In this document: piece by piece, positions 17,410 through 25,913 of the stretch
How the letters are laid out: each line of letters opens with the position of its first letter
How positions within the stretch are numbered: the first letter of the stretch is position 1
Assembly: GCA_964460905.1 (NCBI GenBank)
Contig: CAYWRM010000003.1
Location: 62,001-126,000, forward strand
Length of the DNA: 64,000 nucleotides
Reading direction: 5' to 3'
DNA from: GCA-002708315 sp964460905
GTDB taxonomy: Bacteria; Bacteroidota; Bacteroidia; Bacteroidales; F082
Notes under the pieces: model-generated
What the model was told of the DNA's origin: nothing
Databases searched by the model: none
Seen by the model: the letters and a program-made list of their open reading frames with translations, nothing else
Made by a program: the position numbers and the translations under genes

Positions 17410-18060
17410 ATGTCTCTCCTATATAAAAATGTAAAACAATTGGTTTTTGATATTGATGAGTTTATTGATGCTGTTGAACAAGGAGCGCTTGTTTTTAAAG
17501 AAGGTGTTGTGAATTATATTAATGGTGAAAGAGAAAGTTTTGCTGATAAAATAAAACGTATTAACCGACTTGAGGCAACAGCTGATAAGTTACAGCGCAA
17601 AATTGATGATCAGTTTTATCGGCATTCTATACTTCCCCAAAATGTAAGCGATATTGAAGGGATGCTTGATAAGCTTGATGAGATAATAGATATTTCCAAA
17701 GATAATCTTTACCAGTTTGATGATGAATTGCCTTTTATCCCAAAAGAACTAAAAAGTGACTTTATTAGATTGGCAGATACTTCTGTTGAGTCGGCTATGG
17801 CAGTTTTTCCGGCATCACGTACTTTTTTCAGAGAGCCATTGAAAGTGAAAGAGATGCTATCGAAAGTATATTTTTATGAGAAGGAGACCGACAAAATAGC
17901 CAGGAATATTAAGAGGAAGCTTTTTCATGAAATGAAAGACCTGCAACTAAGTCAGAAGATGCATCTACGATATTTTACTTTACACATTGAAACTATATCT
18001 GATAAAGCGGAAAGCCTTGCAGATTTACTTTCTATACTTGCCCTGAAAATGAGTATATGA
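17410..18060 (+). CDS. DUF47/PhoU-like phosphate transport accessory protein
   Basis: The 216-residue all-helical protein matches the DUF47 family, a PhoU relative encoded next to PiT phosphate transporters: FKEGVVNYINGE near residue 33, a RINRLEATADKLQRKIDDQ helix, and repeated E/D-rich helices that bind metal clusters in PhoU proteins (ETDKIARNIKRKLF). It is cytoplasmic and probably modulates the transporter. Its stop overlaps the PiT start (ATGA at 18057-18060), so the two are translationally coupled. Confidence 0.9.
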   Translation: MSLLYKNVKQLVFDIDEFIDAVEQGALVFKEGVVNYINGERESFADKIKRINRLEATADKLQRKIDDQFYRHSILPQNVSDIEGMLDKLDEIIDISKDNLYQFDDELPFIPKELKSDFIRLADTSVESAMAVFPASRTFFREPLKVKEMLSKVYFYEKETDKIARNIKRKLFHEMKDLQLSQKMHLRYFTLHIETISDKAESLADLLSILALKMSI

Positions 18061-19898
18061 TTATTCTGTTTTTCTTATCAAGCGGACTATTTCTAGGTTG
18101 GTCGTTAGGGGCCAATGATGCAGCTAATATTTTTGGAACTGCAGTTGGAACACGTATGCTTAAGTTTAAAACGGCTGCTATTGTTGCTAGTATTTTTGTT
18201 ATTATTGGAGCTGTTATTCAGGGTGCAGGGGCTAGTCACACTCTGGGTAAACTTGGTAGCATTAGCACTTTGGCTGCCGCGTTTACAGTTGCTCTATCGG
18301 CAGCATTAACGGTTTATTGGATGACACGGATGAGCCTACCGGTTTCTACATCTCAAGCCATAGTCGGGGCTATTATTGGATGGAATTTTTATACTAACAA
18401 CCCCACTGATATAAGCATTTTAACAAAAATTGTTTCTACATGGATATCTGGCCCAATATTAGGAGGTGTTTTTGCAATCCTATTATTTATGCTTGTTAAG
18501 CTTATTATCAAGAAAGCAAGTGTTCACCTGCTTTTTAAGGATATCTTCATTCGATATTCTTTGCTTCTTGTTGGTGCTTTTGGTGCTTATAGTCTTGGTG
18601 CCAACAACATAGCGAATGTAATGGGGGTTTTTACAGGGGCAATCAATCTCCCCCCGCTAGATTTTGGTATAATACAATTTGATAGTACTCAACAGCTATT
18701 TTTTATAGGTGGTGTTGCAATTGCGATTGGAATAATTACTTATTCAAGGCATGTTATGGAAACTGTTGGCAATACCTTAATGCCTTTAACTCCTGAGGCT
18801 GCGATTGTTGTTATGCTTTCGCAAGCGTTGGTTCTTTTTATTTTTTCATCGCAAGGATTGTCAAATGCTTTTCAATCAATTGGGTTACCGGCCATACCAT
18901 TAGTTCCTGTATCTAGCTCTCAGATTGTTATTGGTTCTATTATAGGTATTGGAATATATAAAGGAGGTAAAGAAATTAAATATAACATATTGGGAAGTAT
19001 TAGTCTTGGATGGATTGCAACACCAATTGTTGCTGGTATAATGGTGTTTTTTATGCTGTTTTTTGTAAATAATGTTTTTAAATTAGATGTTGGTGGAAAT
19101 AGGACATTTGTAACAAATACAGAAATGCTGCCACAAAATGAAATTATTATTGCAGATTCAACAATACAATTACAAGATTCTGTTATATCTCAATCTGATA
19201 CTTTTATAGTTAGTTCATCGATAGAAGAAAAAGAATACCATATATTAACACATAAAAGCAACTCCATTTTGTTATTAATAGCAATTGTAGCTTTATTAAT
19301 TGCGGTACTTGTATTGTTATACAATCTAAAACAGAAGAACAATAAATCCAGATTTAATTTAAGACAAGCAGAGGCTATCAAAAATAAATATCTGTTAAAA
19401 ATTGGTCAGCTTGAAAAAAATATAGAAGAAAAAATTAGCTATCAGGATAATTTAGGCAAAGAGCTTAAATTCAGACAAAGCGAAATGGTAACAATGGCAA
19501 TGAACATCATTCATAAAAATGAATTTTTAGATAATCTGAAAAGAGAAGTTGTTAAGATTAAATCAGGTGTTGATGATCAGGAGACCAGGGTGCTTCTTAA
19601 TAAACTTTCGTTAATGATTACTCAGGATTTGTCGATTGATCGTGACAGGGAAAAATTTCAAATGCACATTAACGATCAAAATAGTAGCTTTATTCACAGG
19701 TTGGGTAGTTCTTTCCCTTCAATGACTGATAATGAGAAGCGTCTTGCTTCCTTGCTACGACTAAACTTAAGTTCAAAAGAAATTGCCTCAATTCTTAATA
19801 TTTCACCGAAGAGTGTAGAGATGAATAGATACCGTCTGCGCAAAAAGTTAAAGGTTGAGCCCAAGATTAATCTCACTGATTTTATTAGGAATTTTTAA
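18057..19898 (+). CDS. PiT-family phosphate transporter fused to a coiled coil and LuxR-type HTH domain
   Basis: Residues 1-~345 are a low-affinity PiT phosphate permease, with the two signature halves GANDAANIFGTAVG near 18 and GANNIANVMGVFTG near 180, each in a set of about five helices, and SSSQI motifs typical of the family. Then come a ~50-residue hydrophilic loop and an extra transmembrane helix near 398-420. A long coiled coil follows (420-540; EKNIEEKISYQDNLGKEL). The C-terminal helix-turn-helix of the LuxR/GerE type is LRLNLSSKEIASILNISPKSV at ~565-585, followed by NRYRLRKKL. The same tail (membrane helix, coiled coil, HTH) ends many Bacteroidota TPR and propeller regulators. PiT proteins usually stop near 340-500 residues without an HTH. 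It could be a transporter that doubles as a membrane-bound phosphate-responsive transcription factor; that role is inference. Confidence 0.85.
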   Translation: MIILFFLSSGLFLGWSLGANDAANIFGTAVGTRMLKFKTAAIVASIFVIIGAVIQGAGASHTLGKLGSISTLAAAFTVALSAALTVYWMTRMSLPVSTSQAIVGAIIGWNFYTNNPTDISILTKIVSTWISGPILGGVFAILLFMLVKLIIKKASVHLLFKDIFIRYSLLLVGAFGAYSLGANNIANVMGVFTGAINLPPLDFGIIQFDSTQQLFFIGGVAIAIGIITYSRHVMETVGNTLMPLTPEAAIVVMLSQALVLFIFSSQGLSNAFQSIGLPAIPLVPVSSSQIVIGSIIGIGIYKGGKEIKYNILGSISLGWIATPIVAGIMVFFMLFFVNNVFKLDVGGNRTFVTNTEMLPQNEIIIADSTIQLQDSVISQSDTFIVSSSIEEKEYHILTHKSNSILLLIAIVALLIAVLVLLYNLKQKNNKSRFNLRQAEAIKNKYLLKIGQLEKNIEEKISYQDNLGKELKFRQSEMVTMAMNIIHKNEFLDNLKREVVKIKSGVDDQETRVLLNKLSLMITQDLSIDRDREKFQMHINDQNSSFIHRLGSSFPSMTDNEKRLASLLRLNLSSKEIASILNISPKSVEMNRYRLRKKLKVEPKINLTDFIRNF

Positions 19899-20276
19899 GT
19901 GCTTATTTAAGGAAACATTACAAGTCACTTTTCTTCTAAACGGGATGAAGCATTTCTCAGTATTGTAGAGATACTTCGCACAATGTTGCCAAATAATGCA
20001 GGTTATATATCACTATATATTTATGGTAGAATATATTTATTGAAATATGGAATTAAATACAGATTATATAACTTCTAGTTTATAGAGCAAGAAGACCTAA
20101 AGGGTATATGTAGCTGAACTTATGTACATTATATTCTTTGAGTGTTTCCTGTGCTGTTTTGTAGTGGTTAAGTAGAGGTAACTTTTCAACTACCAATTTG
20201 TAATTGATGTTATTTAGCAATCGAAATAAAATCAGTAATAGTATAAGTTGTTAAATTAATTTTAAAAGCAATTAAA
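19899..20276. other. 378-bp intergenic region before the porin gene
   Basis: No gene is supported. The region is AT-rich and holds a weak GAGATACTTCGC-like stretch (19967-19981) resembling a decayed palindromic repeat, and TATATATCACTATATAT at 20006-20022. No good TAnnTTTG box was found upstream of the porin. It would be the natural place for an operator of the HTH encoded just upstream, but I see no convincing palindrome. Confidence 0.5.
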
Positions 20277-21899
20277 ATGAAAAAAAGTAATTTTAGTAAA
20301 CTTTCACTTTTAGGTTTAATAATGTTATTCCTTTTTAGTGCAAATGTTTATTCACAAGGTGAAAATGTACTAACCGGTAGAGTGTTTCCTGCGGGGATGC
20401 AAACACCAATGAGAGATGTGTCTGTTCAAATCAAAGGTGATGCTTCCTCCATTGTTTTAACAGATGGTAATGGTTTCTTTAGTATCAACGTAGCTTCATT
20501 TCCTGTTGATATTGTCTTTATGAAAGGAACTTATCAAACACAGATTGTAAATGTAAAAAAAGCCAGTGACATTACAATTTATATGCAGGTAGCTGAAAAG
20601 GCTGTAAATGACTATGGGCAAGAAGTAGGTATGCGAGTTAAACTTAATCCTGAATCTAGGGATGGAATCCTTATGTTTTCATCAACCGACAACAGGTTTA
20701 AATACTGGTTTGACAACCGTGTTTATTTTGATGGCGCATTCTATATGGGTGATAATACATATCAGGGGTCAGAAAATAAAATTGGAAACGGAGTTAATAT
20801 CCGGCGCATGCGTTTTGCTATGAAAGCGATCATATGGGGTCACTGGGGTGGAGAAATTGATTTTGATTTTGGCAACAATGCAGTTGATATTAAAGATGCT
20901 TATGTAAAATATATTGGAAAAAACTGGCAAATTAAAGCTGGTAACTTCAGAGAACCAATGTCGATAGAAACCATGACAACATCAAGATATATCACTTTTA
21001 TGGAAAGACCCTATGCTACCGAGCAGGCCCCTTCTCGTCATCTGGGCGTTGCCTATAAAGTGTTTACAAATCATTTTTTCTTTGAAGGGGGTCTATTCTC
21101 AAGTAACATTGCAAATGACCTGATTAGAGATCAAAATAAGAGTAATGGAACAAATGCCGGATGGTCGGTAACCGCTCGCACAGCATATGCTCCTATTAAG
21201 AAAGAGAAAATGGTTCTGCATTTAGGTGTATCCGGATCGTACAGGGTTCCCAAAATTCAAGAACTAGGAGATCCTGAAAATAGCTTCAGATATGGAGAGA
21301 ATGCCGAAACTGAAATTAATCGCAAGAAATATATTGATACCGATTGGGTACCCTATTGCAAAACTAAAACCATAATGGGCTTTGAAGCTGCATATGCAGT
21401 TAAGAACTTTCGTGTTCAGGGTGAATACCTTAGAACAGATATAACAAGAGATGCTGATAAAGTACCAGAAGGTGAAGATAAATATTCTATGGATGGCTTT
21501 TATATTATGGGTGCATGGCTTATTAATAATGCTGATTATTACTATAATATGGGTGATGCTGAGTTTTCACAAATTGATTTTAGAAACCAAGAAAAAGGTG
21601 CTTTTGAGGTGGCTCTAAGATATTCATTTATGGATGCAAATACATTTAAAGAAGGCGTGGATATTCCATATATGCAAGGTGGATCAGGTGAAAGTTATAC
21701 TGTTGGTGTAAGTTATTATTTCAATTATAATGTAAAATTGATGCTTAACTACGCATACTTAAATCATGATCGTTGGGCTGATGGAAAAGGAAAATACAAA
21801 ACCTATAATATTGATGATAACGGAAGCGATATTACTCCGGCAGGAGAAGGCGGTATTGACTTTAGTACCATTCAGGCAAGAGTTTTAATTGCATTTTAA
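20277..21899 (+). CDS. OprO/OprP-like phosphate-selective porin with N-terminal regulatory-like domain
   Basis: The signal peptide ends near residue 27 (VYSQ). Residues ~30-115 form a carboxypeptidase-regulatory-like beta-sandwich (VLTGRVFPAGMQTPMRDVSVQIKG split across strands). The barrel follows, with the OprO/P hallmarks FKYWFDNRVYFDGAFY near 140, NGVNIRRMRFAMKA near 173, GHWGGEIDFDFGNN near 188 and KAGNFREPMS near 222. It ends in a hydrophobic strand terminating in phenylalanine (IQARVLIAF), as expected for outer-membrane insertion. The family conducts phosphate, polyphosphate or other anions. Its location after the DUF47-PiT pair supports anion uptake. It is followed by a lipoprotein gene 31 bp away. 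Confidence 0.85.
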   Translation: MKKSNFSKLSLLGLIMLFLFSANVYSQGENVLTGRVFPAGMQTPMRDVSVQIKGDASSIVLTDGNGFFSINVASFPVDIVFMKGTYQTQIVNVKKASDITIYMQVAEKAVNDYGQEVGMRVKLNPESRDGILMFSSTDNRFKYWFDNRVYFDGAFYMGDNTYQGSENKIGNGVNIRRMRFAMKAIIWGHWGGEIDFDFGNNAVDIKDAYVKYIGKNWQIKAGNFREPMSIETMTTSRYITFMERPYATEQAPSRHLGVAYKVFTNHFFFEGGLFSSNIANDLIRDQNKSNGTNAGWSVTARTAYAPIKKEKMVLHLGVSGSYRVPKIQELGDPENSFRYGENAETEINRKKYIDTDWVPYCKTKTIMGFEAAYAVKNFRVQGEYLRTDITRDADKVPEGEDKYSMDGFYIMGAWLINNADYYYNMGDAEFSQIDFRNQEKGAFEVALRYSFMDANTFKEGVDIPYMQGGSGESYTVGVSYYFNYNVKLMLNYAYLNHDRWADGKGKYKTYNIDDNGSDITPAGEGGIDFSTIQARVLIAF

Positions 21900-21930
21900 T
21901 TTTACAGACTAAACATTAAAAGATAGAAAA

Positions 21931-23016
21931 ATGAAAAAATATATAGTTATAAGTATTATTGCTGCACTTTTTTTCTCGGGTTGTGTTAAGGATGATCAAC
22001 CTGCACCTGTAGCTCCACCAGCTGAAGAATACGAGAATATTGTTATCAACGAACTGATAACAAAAGATTTAAGCGACCCCTATTTCGTTGATGGATTAGG
22101 AGAAGGTTCCGACTGGATTGAATTGTATAACAAAGGAACAAAACCTGTTAATGTAGCAGGTATGTGGGTTACCGATAATCCTGGAACAGAAGCTGATTAT
22201 AATCGTATTCCGGATTCAGATGCTGCTTTCACAACGATTCCTCCTAAGGGATATCTGGTAATGATTTGTGGAGCAAAAGACGCTGAGGGAAATAAAGTAG
22301 AAACAAGTATAATCGATGGAAAAGTGTTTGTTGAAATGGGATTAAGCTCATCTAGTGATTATTTTGTTGCAATATACACTCCGGAAAAAGTTGAAATAGA
22401 CAAATCCGAAGACTTTAATGGACTTGAAGATGGTAAGTCATTTGGTCGGGTTACAGATGCAGGTGATATATGGGCTGTTTTAACCACAAAAACACCCGGA
22501 GCTCCAAATGATGGAACTGCACCTGTTGCAGGCTCACTTATTATCAATGAATTTATGAGCAGTAACGATACTACTTACATACCTGATGGTGGCCCGGATG
22601 ATTATCCTGATTGGATTGAGATTTACAATACTGGCGACACTCCATTAGATATAGGTGGTTGGTATGTAACAGATGATATGGCAGATCCTATACAGTATCA
22701 AATTCCAACAGATATTTCTGATCAAACAATAATCCCAGGACATGGTTATCTATTACTAAAATGTGATGGAACAGGAGAAGGATTACATACAAACTTTAAA
22801 TTAGGTAGTGGTGGTGAAGATATAGGTTTGTCGAAAGATGGTGTTACGTTTGATGATTCAGTTTCATTTGGCGCTGGTGTTGGCGGCGGAACTCCTGTTC
22901 CAAATCCTGAAACAGATTTATCAACAGGAAGAGATACCGATGGTAGTTTTGTATGGGTTGTTTTTGATCCAAACACAGCAATACCTCCAACACCAGGAAC
23001 ATCTAATGGAAATTAA
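21931..23016 (+). CDS. Lamin-tail-domain lipoprotein (two domains)
   Basis: The lipobox FFSGC (cysteine near residue 18) marks a lipoprotein, probably on the cell surface. There are two lamin-tail domains, near residues 35-185 (IVINELITKD ... DWIELYNKGTKPVNVAGMWV) and 190-355 (LIINEFMSSND ... DYPDWIEIYNTGDTPLDIGGWYV). Each ends with a GR.TD....W motif and a PGAPN/PGTSN tail. The domains are related to those of the secreted protein at 14911-17085. No catalytic domain is visible. It sits in a tight run (porin, this gene, propeller protein) with 20-30 bp gaps, which suggests one transcript and a joint role at the outer membrane. Confidence 0.85.
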   Translation: MKKYIVISIIAALFFSGCVKDDQPAPVAPPAEEYENIVINELITKDLSDPYFVDGLGEGSDWIELYNKGTKPVNVAGMWVTDNPGTEADYNRIPDSDAAFTTIPPKGYLVMICGAKDAEGNKVETSIIDGKVFVEMGLSSSSDYFVAIYTPEKVEIDKSEDFNGLEDGKSFGRVTDAGDIWAVLTTKTPGAPNDGTAPVAGSLIINEFMSSNDTTYIPDGGPDDYPDWIEIYNTGDTPLDIGGWYVTDDMADPIQYQIPTDISDQTIIPGHGYLLLKCDGTGEGLHTNFKLGSGGEDIGLSKDGVTFDDSVSFGAGVGGGTPVPNPETDLSTGRDTDGSFVWVVFDPNTAIPPTPGTSNGN

Positions 23017-23039
23017 TCATTATTGATAAAAAAACTTCC

Positions 23040-23801
23040 ATGAAAAGAATCTCAATCATAATAATCATTGGTATACTGTTTTATTCTTGCAATAAGACAA
23101 ACACACCGGGTCCTGTGATTGAGATTCCAATGGGTACTCTGGAATTAATTGATAGTTATGATGTTGATGTTCCGGAACCTTCTGGTTTATCATTTGGACC
23201 TGATATGGCTACATTACTTACTGTTAGTGATCATACAAATCAAATTTATGAACTTGATATGCAAGGTAATGTATTGAGAAAATTTGATTATGTAGGGAAA
23301 GATTTGGAAGGTGTATCTTACAATCCTGATAAAAATCTCATAGCTGTTGCTGAAGAAGCTGAGCGTGAGATTACACTAATTAATTATGATACAGGTGATA
23401 AAGTGGAATCTTATAAAATTGAAGTTTCATTTGGATCTGACAATAGTGGTTTGGAGGGTATTTCATATAATATAAATAACAAACTATATTATATTGTCAA
23501 CGAAACTAATCCTGACCTGATGATACTATGGAGTCCTGAATATGGAATTATAAGTGAAGAGAAATTGAATTTTGCATCAGATTATTCAGGAATATTTGTT
23601 GACGATAAACAATCATTATTATGGATAGTTAGTGATCAATCAAGAAGTTTATACAAATGTGACTACAACACAAATGTTTTAGTCATATATAATTTGGATG
23701 AATTAAAATATGAAGGATTAGTCATTAATAATGATATTGTATATTTGATAAATGACGCAACTGCAAAAATGAATATTTATAAAATTAAAAAAGAAATATA
23801 G
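23040..23801 (+). CDS. SdiA-regulated-type beta-propeller lipoprotein
   Basis: A signal peptide with lipobox LFYSC gives cysteine near residue 17. The rest is made of repeating blades with EPSGLSFGPD, DLEGVSYNPD, GLEGISYN and YSGIFVDDKQ, the pattern of the SdiA-regulated/YjiK propeller family. Some related propellers are phytase-like, so a phosphoester or polyphosphate role is possible, but the phytase metal ligands cannot be confirmed. The gene ends one base before the start of the next gene, so coupling with the CYTH-like protein is likely. Confidence 0.75.
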   Translation: MKRISIIIIIGILFYSCNKTNTPGPVIEIPMGTLELIDSYDVDVPEPSGLSFGPDMATLLTVSDHTNQIYELDMQGNVLRKFDYVGKDLEGVSYNPDKNLIAVAEEAEREITLINYDTGDKVESYKIEVSFGSDNSGLEGISYNINNKLYYIVNETNPDLMILWSPEYGIISEEKLNFASDYSGIFVDDKQSLLWIVSDQSRSLYKCDYNTNVLVIYNLDELKYEGLVINNDIVYLINDATAKMNIYKIKKEI

Positions 23802-23802
23802 C

Positions 23803-24432
23803 ATGGTAACATCAGTAATTCCAAGATATGAATTCAGAGTTTTTGGTAATGACTTTTCTGAATATGAGGGTAAAATTGAGCAGTGCTCTGAAAAAGAAAT
23901 GACAAGAGAGATGGACTCGATTTACCTTTTAACTCCATGGAAAAGAAAGAATAATGTAAAAATAAGGCAGGGTGTTATGGATATAAAACACCTTGAACAG
24001 GAGCATGGATGTTTACAGCAATGGAATCCTTTTCTGGTTGGCTCATTTCCGCTTGTTGCTGATATAATTAAGTCAGTAGTTTTTCCTGCTCTTGGTATTG
24101 TATGCCCTGTTTTTGAGCGGAAAAAATATTCACTTAAACAATTTATTGAAGAAGTTATTTTAATAGATCCTGATATTGCAGTTGCTTATGTGTGGAAAAA
24201 ACGTCATGCCTATACAATTGAAGGATGCATTACAGAGATCGCAGAAATAAAAGTAAATGGAGCTTCTATAAAAACAATTTGTATAGAAGCTGAAGATCCT
24301 GAAAAAGTAATAGCAGCAAAAGAGTTAATAGGTATTGGTAAAAAAGTTGAAAATGTAAACTACCCGTTAGCATTAAAAAGAATAATGGGGCTAACAGAAT
24401 TACCTGAAAAATGGAATAATATTAATTTTTAA
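23803..24432 (+). CDS. CYTH-like protein, divergent paralogue 1
   Basis: The 209-residue cytoplasmic protein has RYEFRVFG at the start, KIRQGVMDIK near 55 and LQQWNPFLVGSFPL near 72. It then has a YSLKQFIEE helix and a late E-x-A-x-I-x-VNGA strand. The basic KIR.G.MDIK strand and alternating charged strands recall the CYTH/triphosphate-tunnel fold. Identification is by pattern, helped by a true CYTH protein two genes downstream. The next gene is a clear paralogue (RF/YEFR.FG, QWNP, NG, NY..A.KR..G all shared). This copy has lost part of the charged pattern before KIR (TPWKRKNNV instead of SRTNDVNNT), so the two probably differ in ligand or one is non-catalytic. Confidence 0.55.
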   Translation: MVTSVIPRYEFRVFGNDFSEYEGKIEQCSEKEMTREMDSIYLLTPWKRKNNVKIRQGVMDIKHLEQEHGCLQQWNPFLVGSFPLVADIIKSVVFPALGIVCPVFERKKYSLKQFIEEVILIDPDIAVAYVWKKRHAYTIEGCITEIAEIKVNGASIKTICIEAEDPEKVIAAKELIGIGKKVENVNYPLALKRIMGLTELPEKWNNINF

Positions 24433-24441
24433 ATTTAAATA

Positions 24442-25083
24442 ATGGCAAAAGAAAAATTAGAAATAGGAGCAATTTCAAAACCACGTTTTGAATTTAGAAC
24501 ATTTGGAAGAAATTTTGAAGAAGCAGCATTTTTAATGTCAAGATTATCAGTTCCTGTACCCGAAAAAGTTTGGGAAAGAACTTCACAAGAAACCTATATC
24601 ATCTCTAGAACAAATGATGTAAATAATACAAAAATTAGGGATGGTAAAATGGATATCAAAACATTTGTACAGGAAATTGATGGGCTTGAACAATGGAATC
24701 CCTTAATGAAAGGTGAATTTCCTATGAAAGCCTGTTTTTTGGAACAAGAAGTTTTTCCTGCTTTCAAAGTGGAAATGTCAAAGCTTAAAAAAGAGGAATA
24801 TTCACTTGATGAATTTCTTGCAATTGTGAAAAAACATCCTGATCTACAAGCTATTTCTGTGGAAAAGGAACGTTTTGGTTACATGATTAATGATACTATT
24901 TGTGAATATGCAAATGTATGGATAAATGGAGCAATGGTTGTAACCGTAAATTCAGAATCAACAGAAATTGATGATATTAAGAAAACAATTGCTGACCTAG
25001 GTTTGGATGGAATTGAAAACATCAATTATCTTCAAGCTGCAAAAAGGGTTGTTGGTATGATTGATAAGAAATTAGCCAACTGA
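24442..25083 (+). CDS. CYTH-like protein, paralogue 2
   Basis: The 213-residue cytoplasmic protein is paralogous to the preceding one. Key stretches are PRFEFRTFGRNFEEA, ETYIISRTND, NTKIRDGKMDIKT near 65, LEQWNPLMKGEFPM near 82, YSLDEFLAIV near 118, and CEYANVWINGAMVVTV near 153. The repeated strands with alternating K/R and E fit a triphosphate-tunnel (CYTH) enzyme binding polyphosphate-like anions with metal, but catalysis is unproven. It lies 9 bp after its paralogue. Together with the PiT transporter and anion porin it suggests handling of phosphate polymers or organic triphosphates. Confidence 0.6.
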   Translation: MAKEKLEIGAISKPRFEFRTFGRNFEEAAFLMSRLSVPVPEKVWERTSQETYIISRTNDVNNTKIRDGKMDIKTFVQEIDGLEQWNPLMKGEFPMKACFLEQEVFPAFKVEMSKLKKEEYSLDEFLAIVKKHPDLQAISVEKERFGYMINDTICEYANVWINGAMVVTVNSESTEIDDIKKTIADLGLDGIENINYLQAAKRVVGMIDKKLAN

Positions 25084-25191
25084 CAATGCGGAAATGCTAA
25101 AATGATTAAATAAATAGGATAACATTCCACTACACATTTTATCATCAATTCATTTAAGCATTATATCATTAACACATTTAATCATTAAAAA

Positions 25192-25659
25192 ATGCAAGAA
25201 ATAGAAAGAAAATTCTTAGTTACCGGTGATTTTAAATCATATGTAATAAAGGAAACAAGAATTACACAAGGTTATTTATCATCAATCCCTGAGCGCACTG
25301 TTCGTGCACGAGTAAAAGGCGATAAAGGATTTTTAACAATAAAAGGAATTGGTAGTGCATCTGGTGCCAGCCGCTTTGAATGGGAAAGAGAAATTCCTGT
25401 TGCTGAAGCAAATGAATTACTTAATATTTGTGAGCCTGACGTTATTGATAAAACTCGCTTTATCGTTCCTGAGAAATCAGGATTAAGATTCGAAGTTGAT
25501 GAATTTTATGGCAATAATAATGGTTTAACAGTAGCCGAAATTGAATTACCATCCGAAGATCATCCCTTTGATAAACCTGAGTGGCTAGGTGAGGAAGTTA
25601 CAGGTGATGTTAAATATTATAACTCTATGTTAATGAAAAATCCTTATAAGGATTGGTAA
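25192..25659 (+). CDS. CYTH-domain triphosphate tunnel metalloenzyme
   Basis: The 155-residue protein begins with the diagnostic EIERKFLV motif (residues 3-10). It continues with the tunnel strands RVRARVKGDKGFLTIKG (alternating basic residues), FEWEREIPVAEANELL, and RFEVDEFYGNNNGLTVAEIELPSED near 100-125. The expected acidic metal ligands and basic phosphate ligands are in place. Length and motifs match bacterial short CYTH enzymes, which hydrolyse inorganic triphosphate or related compounds. The single-domain form does not indicate a CyaB-like adenylate cyclase. It is separated by 108 bp from the CYTH-like pair. Confidence 0.9.
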   Translation: MQEIERKFLVTGDFKSYVIKETRITQGYLSSIPERTVRARVKGDKGFLTIKGIGSASGASRFEWEREIPVAEANELLNICEPDVIDKTRFIVPEKSGLRFEVDEFYGNNNGLTVAEIELPSEDHPFDKPEWLGEEVTGDVKYYNSMLMKNPYKDW

Positions 25660-25741
25660 TCCCCCCGTACAATACATGATTTTAAGAAATGACTGTGTTT
25701 TTTTTCGCCTGAGGTAAAGAAAAATTGCCCAAGAGGATTGT

Positions 25742-25837
25742 TGTCATGTCGAGGGAAATGAAGCGAAGCGAAATGACGAGATATCTCCTAAGAAGGAGCC
25801 TTTATGCTTAGGAGATTTCTCCCTTTGGTCGAAATGA
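25742..25837. repeat. Dispersed palindromic repeat with long stem
   Basis: The outer arms TCATGTCGA (25744-25752) and TCGAAATGA (25829-25837) pair at 8 of 9 bases. An inner 15-bp arm at 25778-25792 (core CTCCTAAG) pairs with 25807-25821 (core CTTAGGAG) with one mismatch. It belongs to the TCATTTCGA...GGAGAAATCTCC type spread through Bacteroidota genomes and lies between the CYTH and SLC13 genes. Confidence 0.7.
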
Positions 25838-25913
25838 TAACTCTCCTTTTGAGATTACTACTTAAATTGAAATACTGCATATTTAAACTATTGTTAAAGA
25901 AATTATTAATCTT

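Noticed and set aside
19967..20022. Phosphate-box or HTH operator before the porin gene
   Set aside because: Only AT-rich near-palindromes were seen; no repeated motif shared with other promoters in the cluster.
25084..25191. Possible inverted repeat AATGATTAAATA ... CATTTAATCATT before the CYTH gene
   Set aside because: Low-complexity AT-rich repeats of ATTA/CATT units; not convincing as an operator or element.
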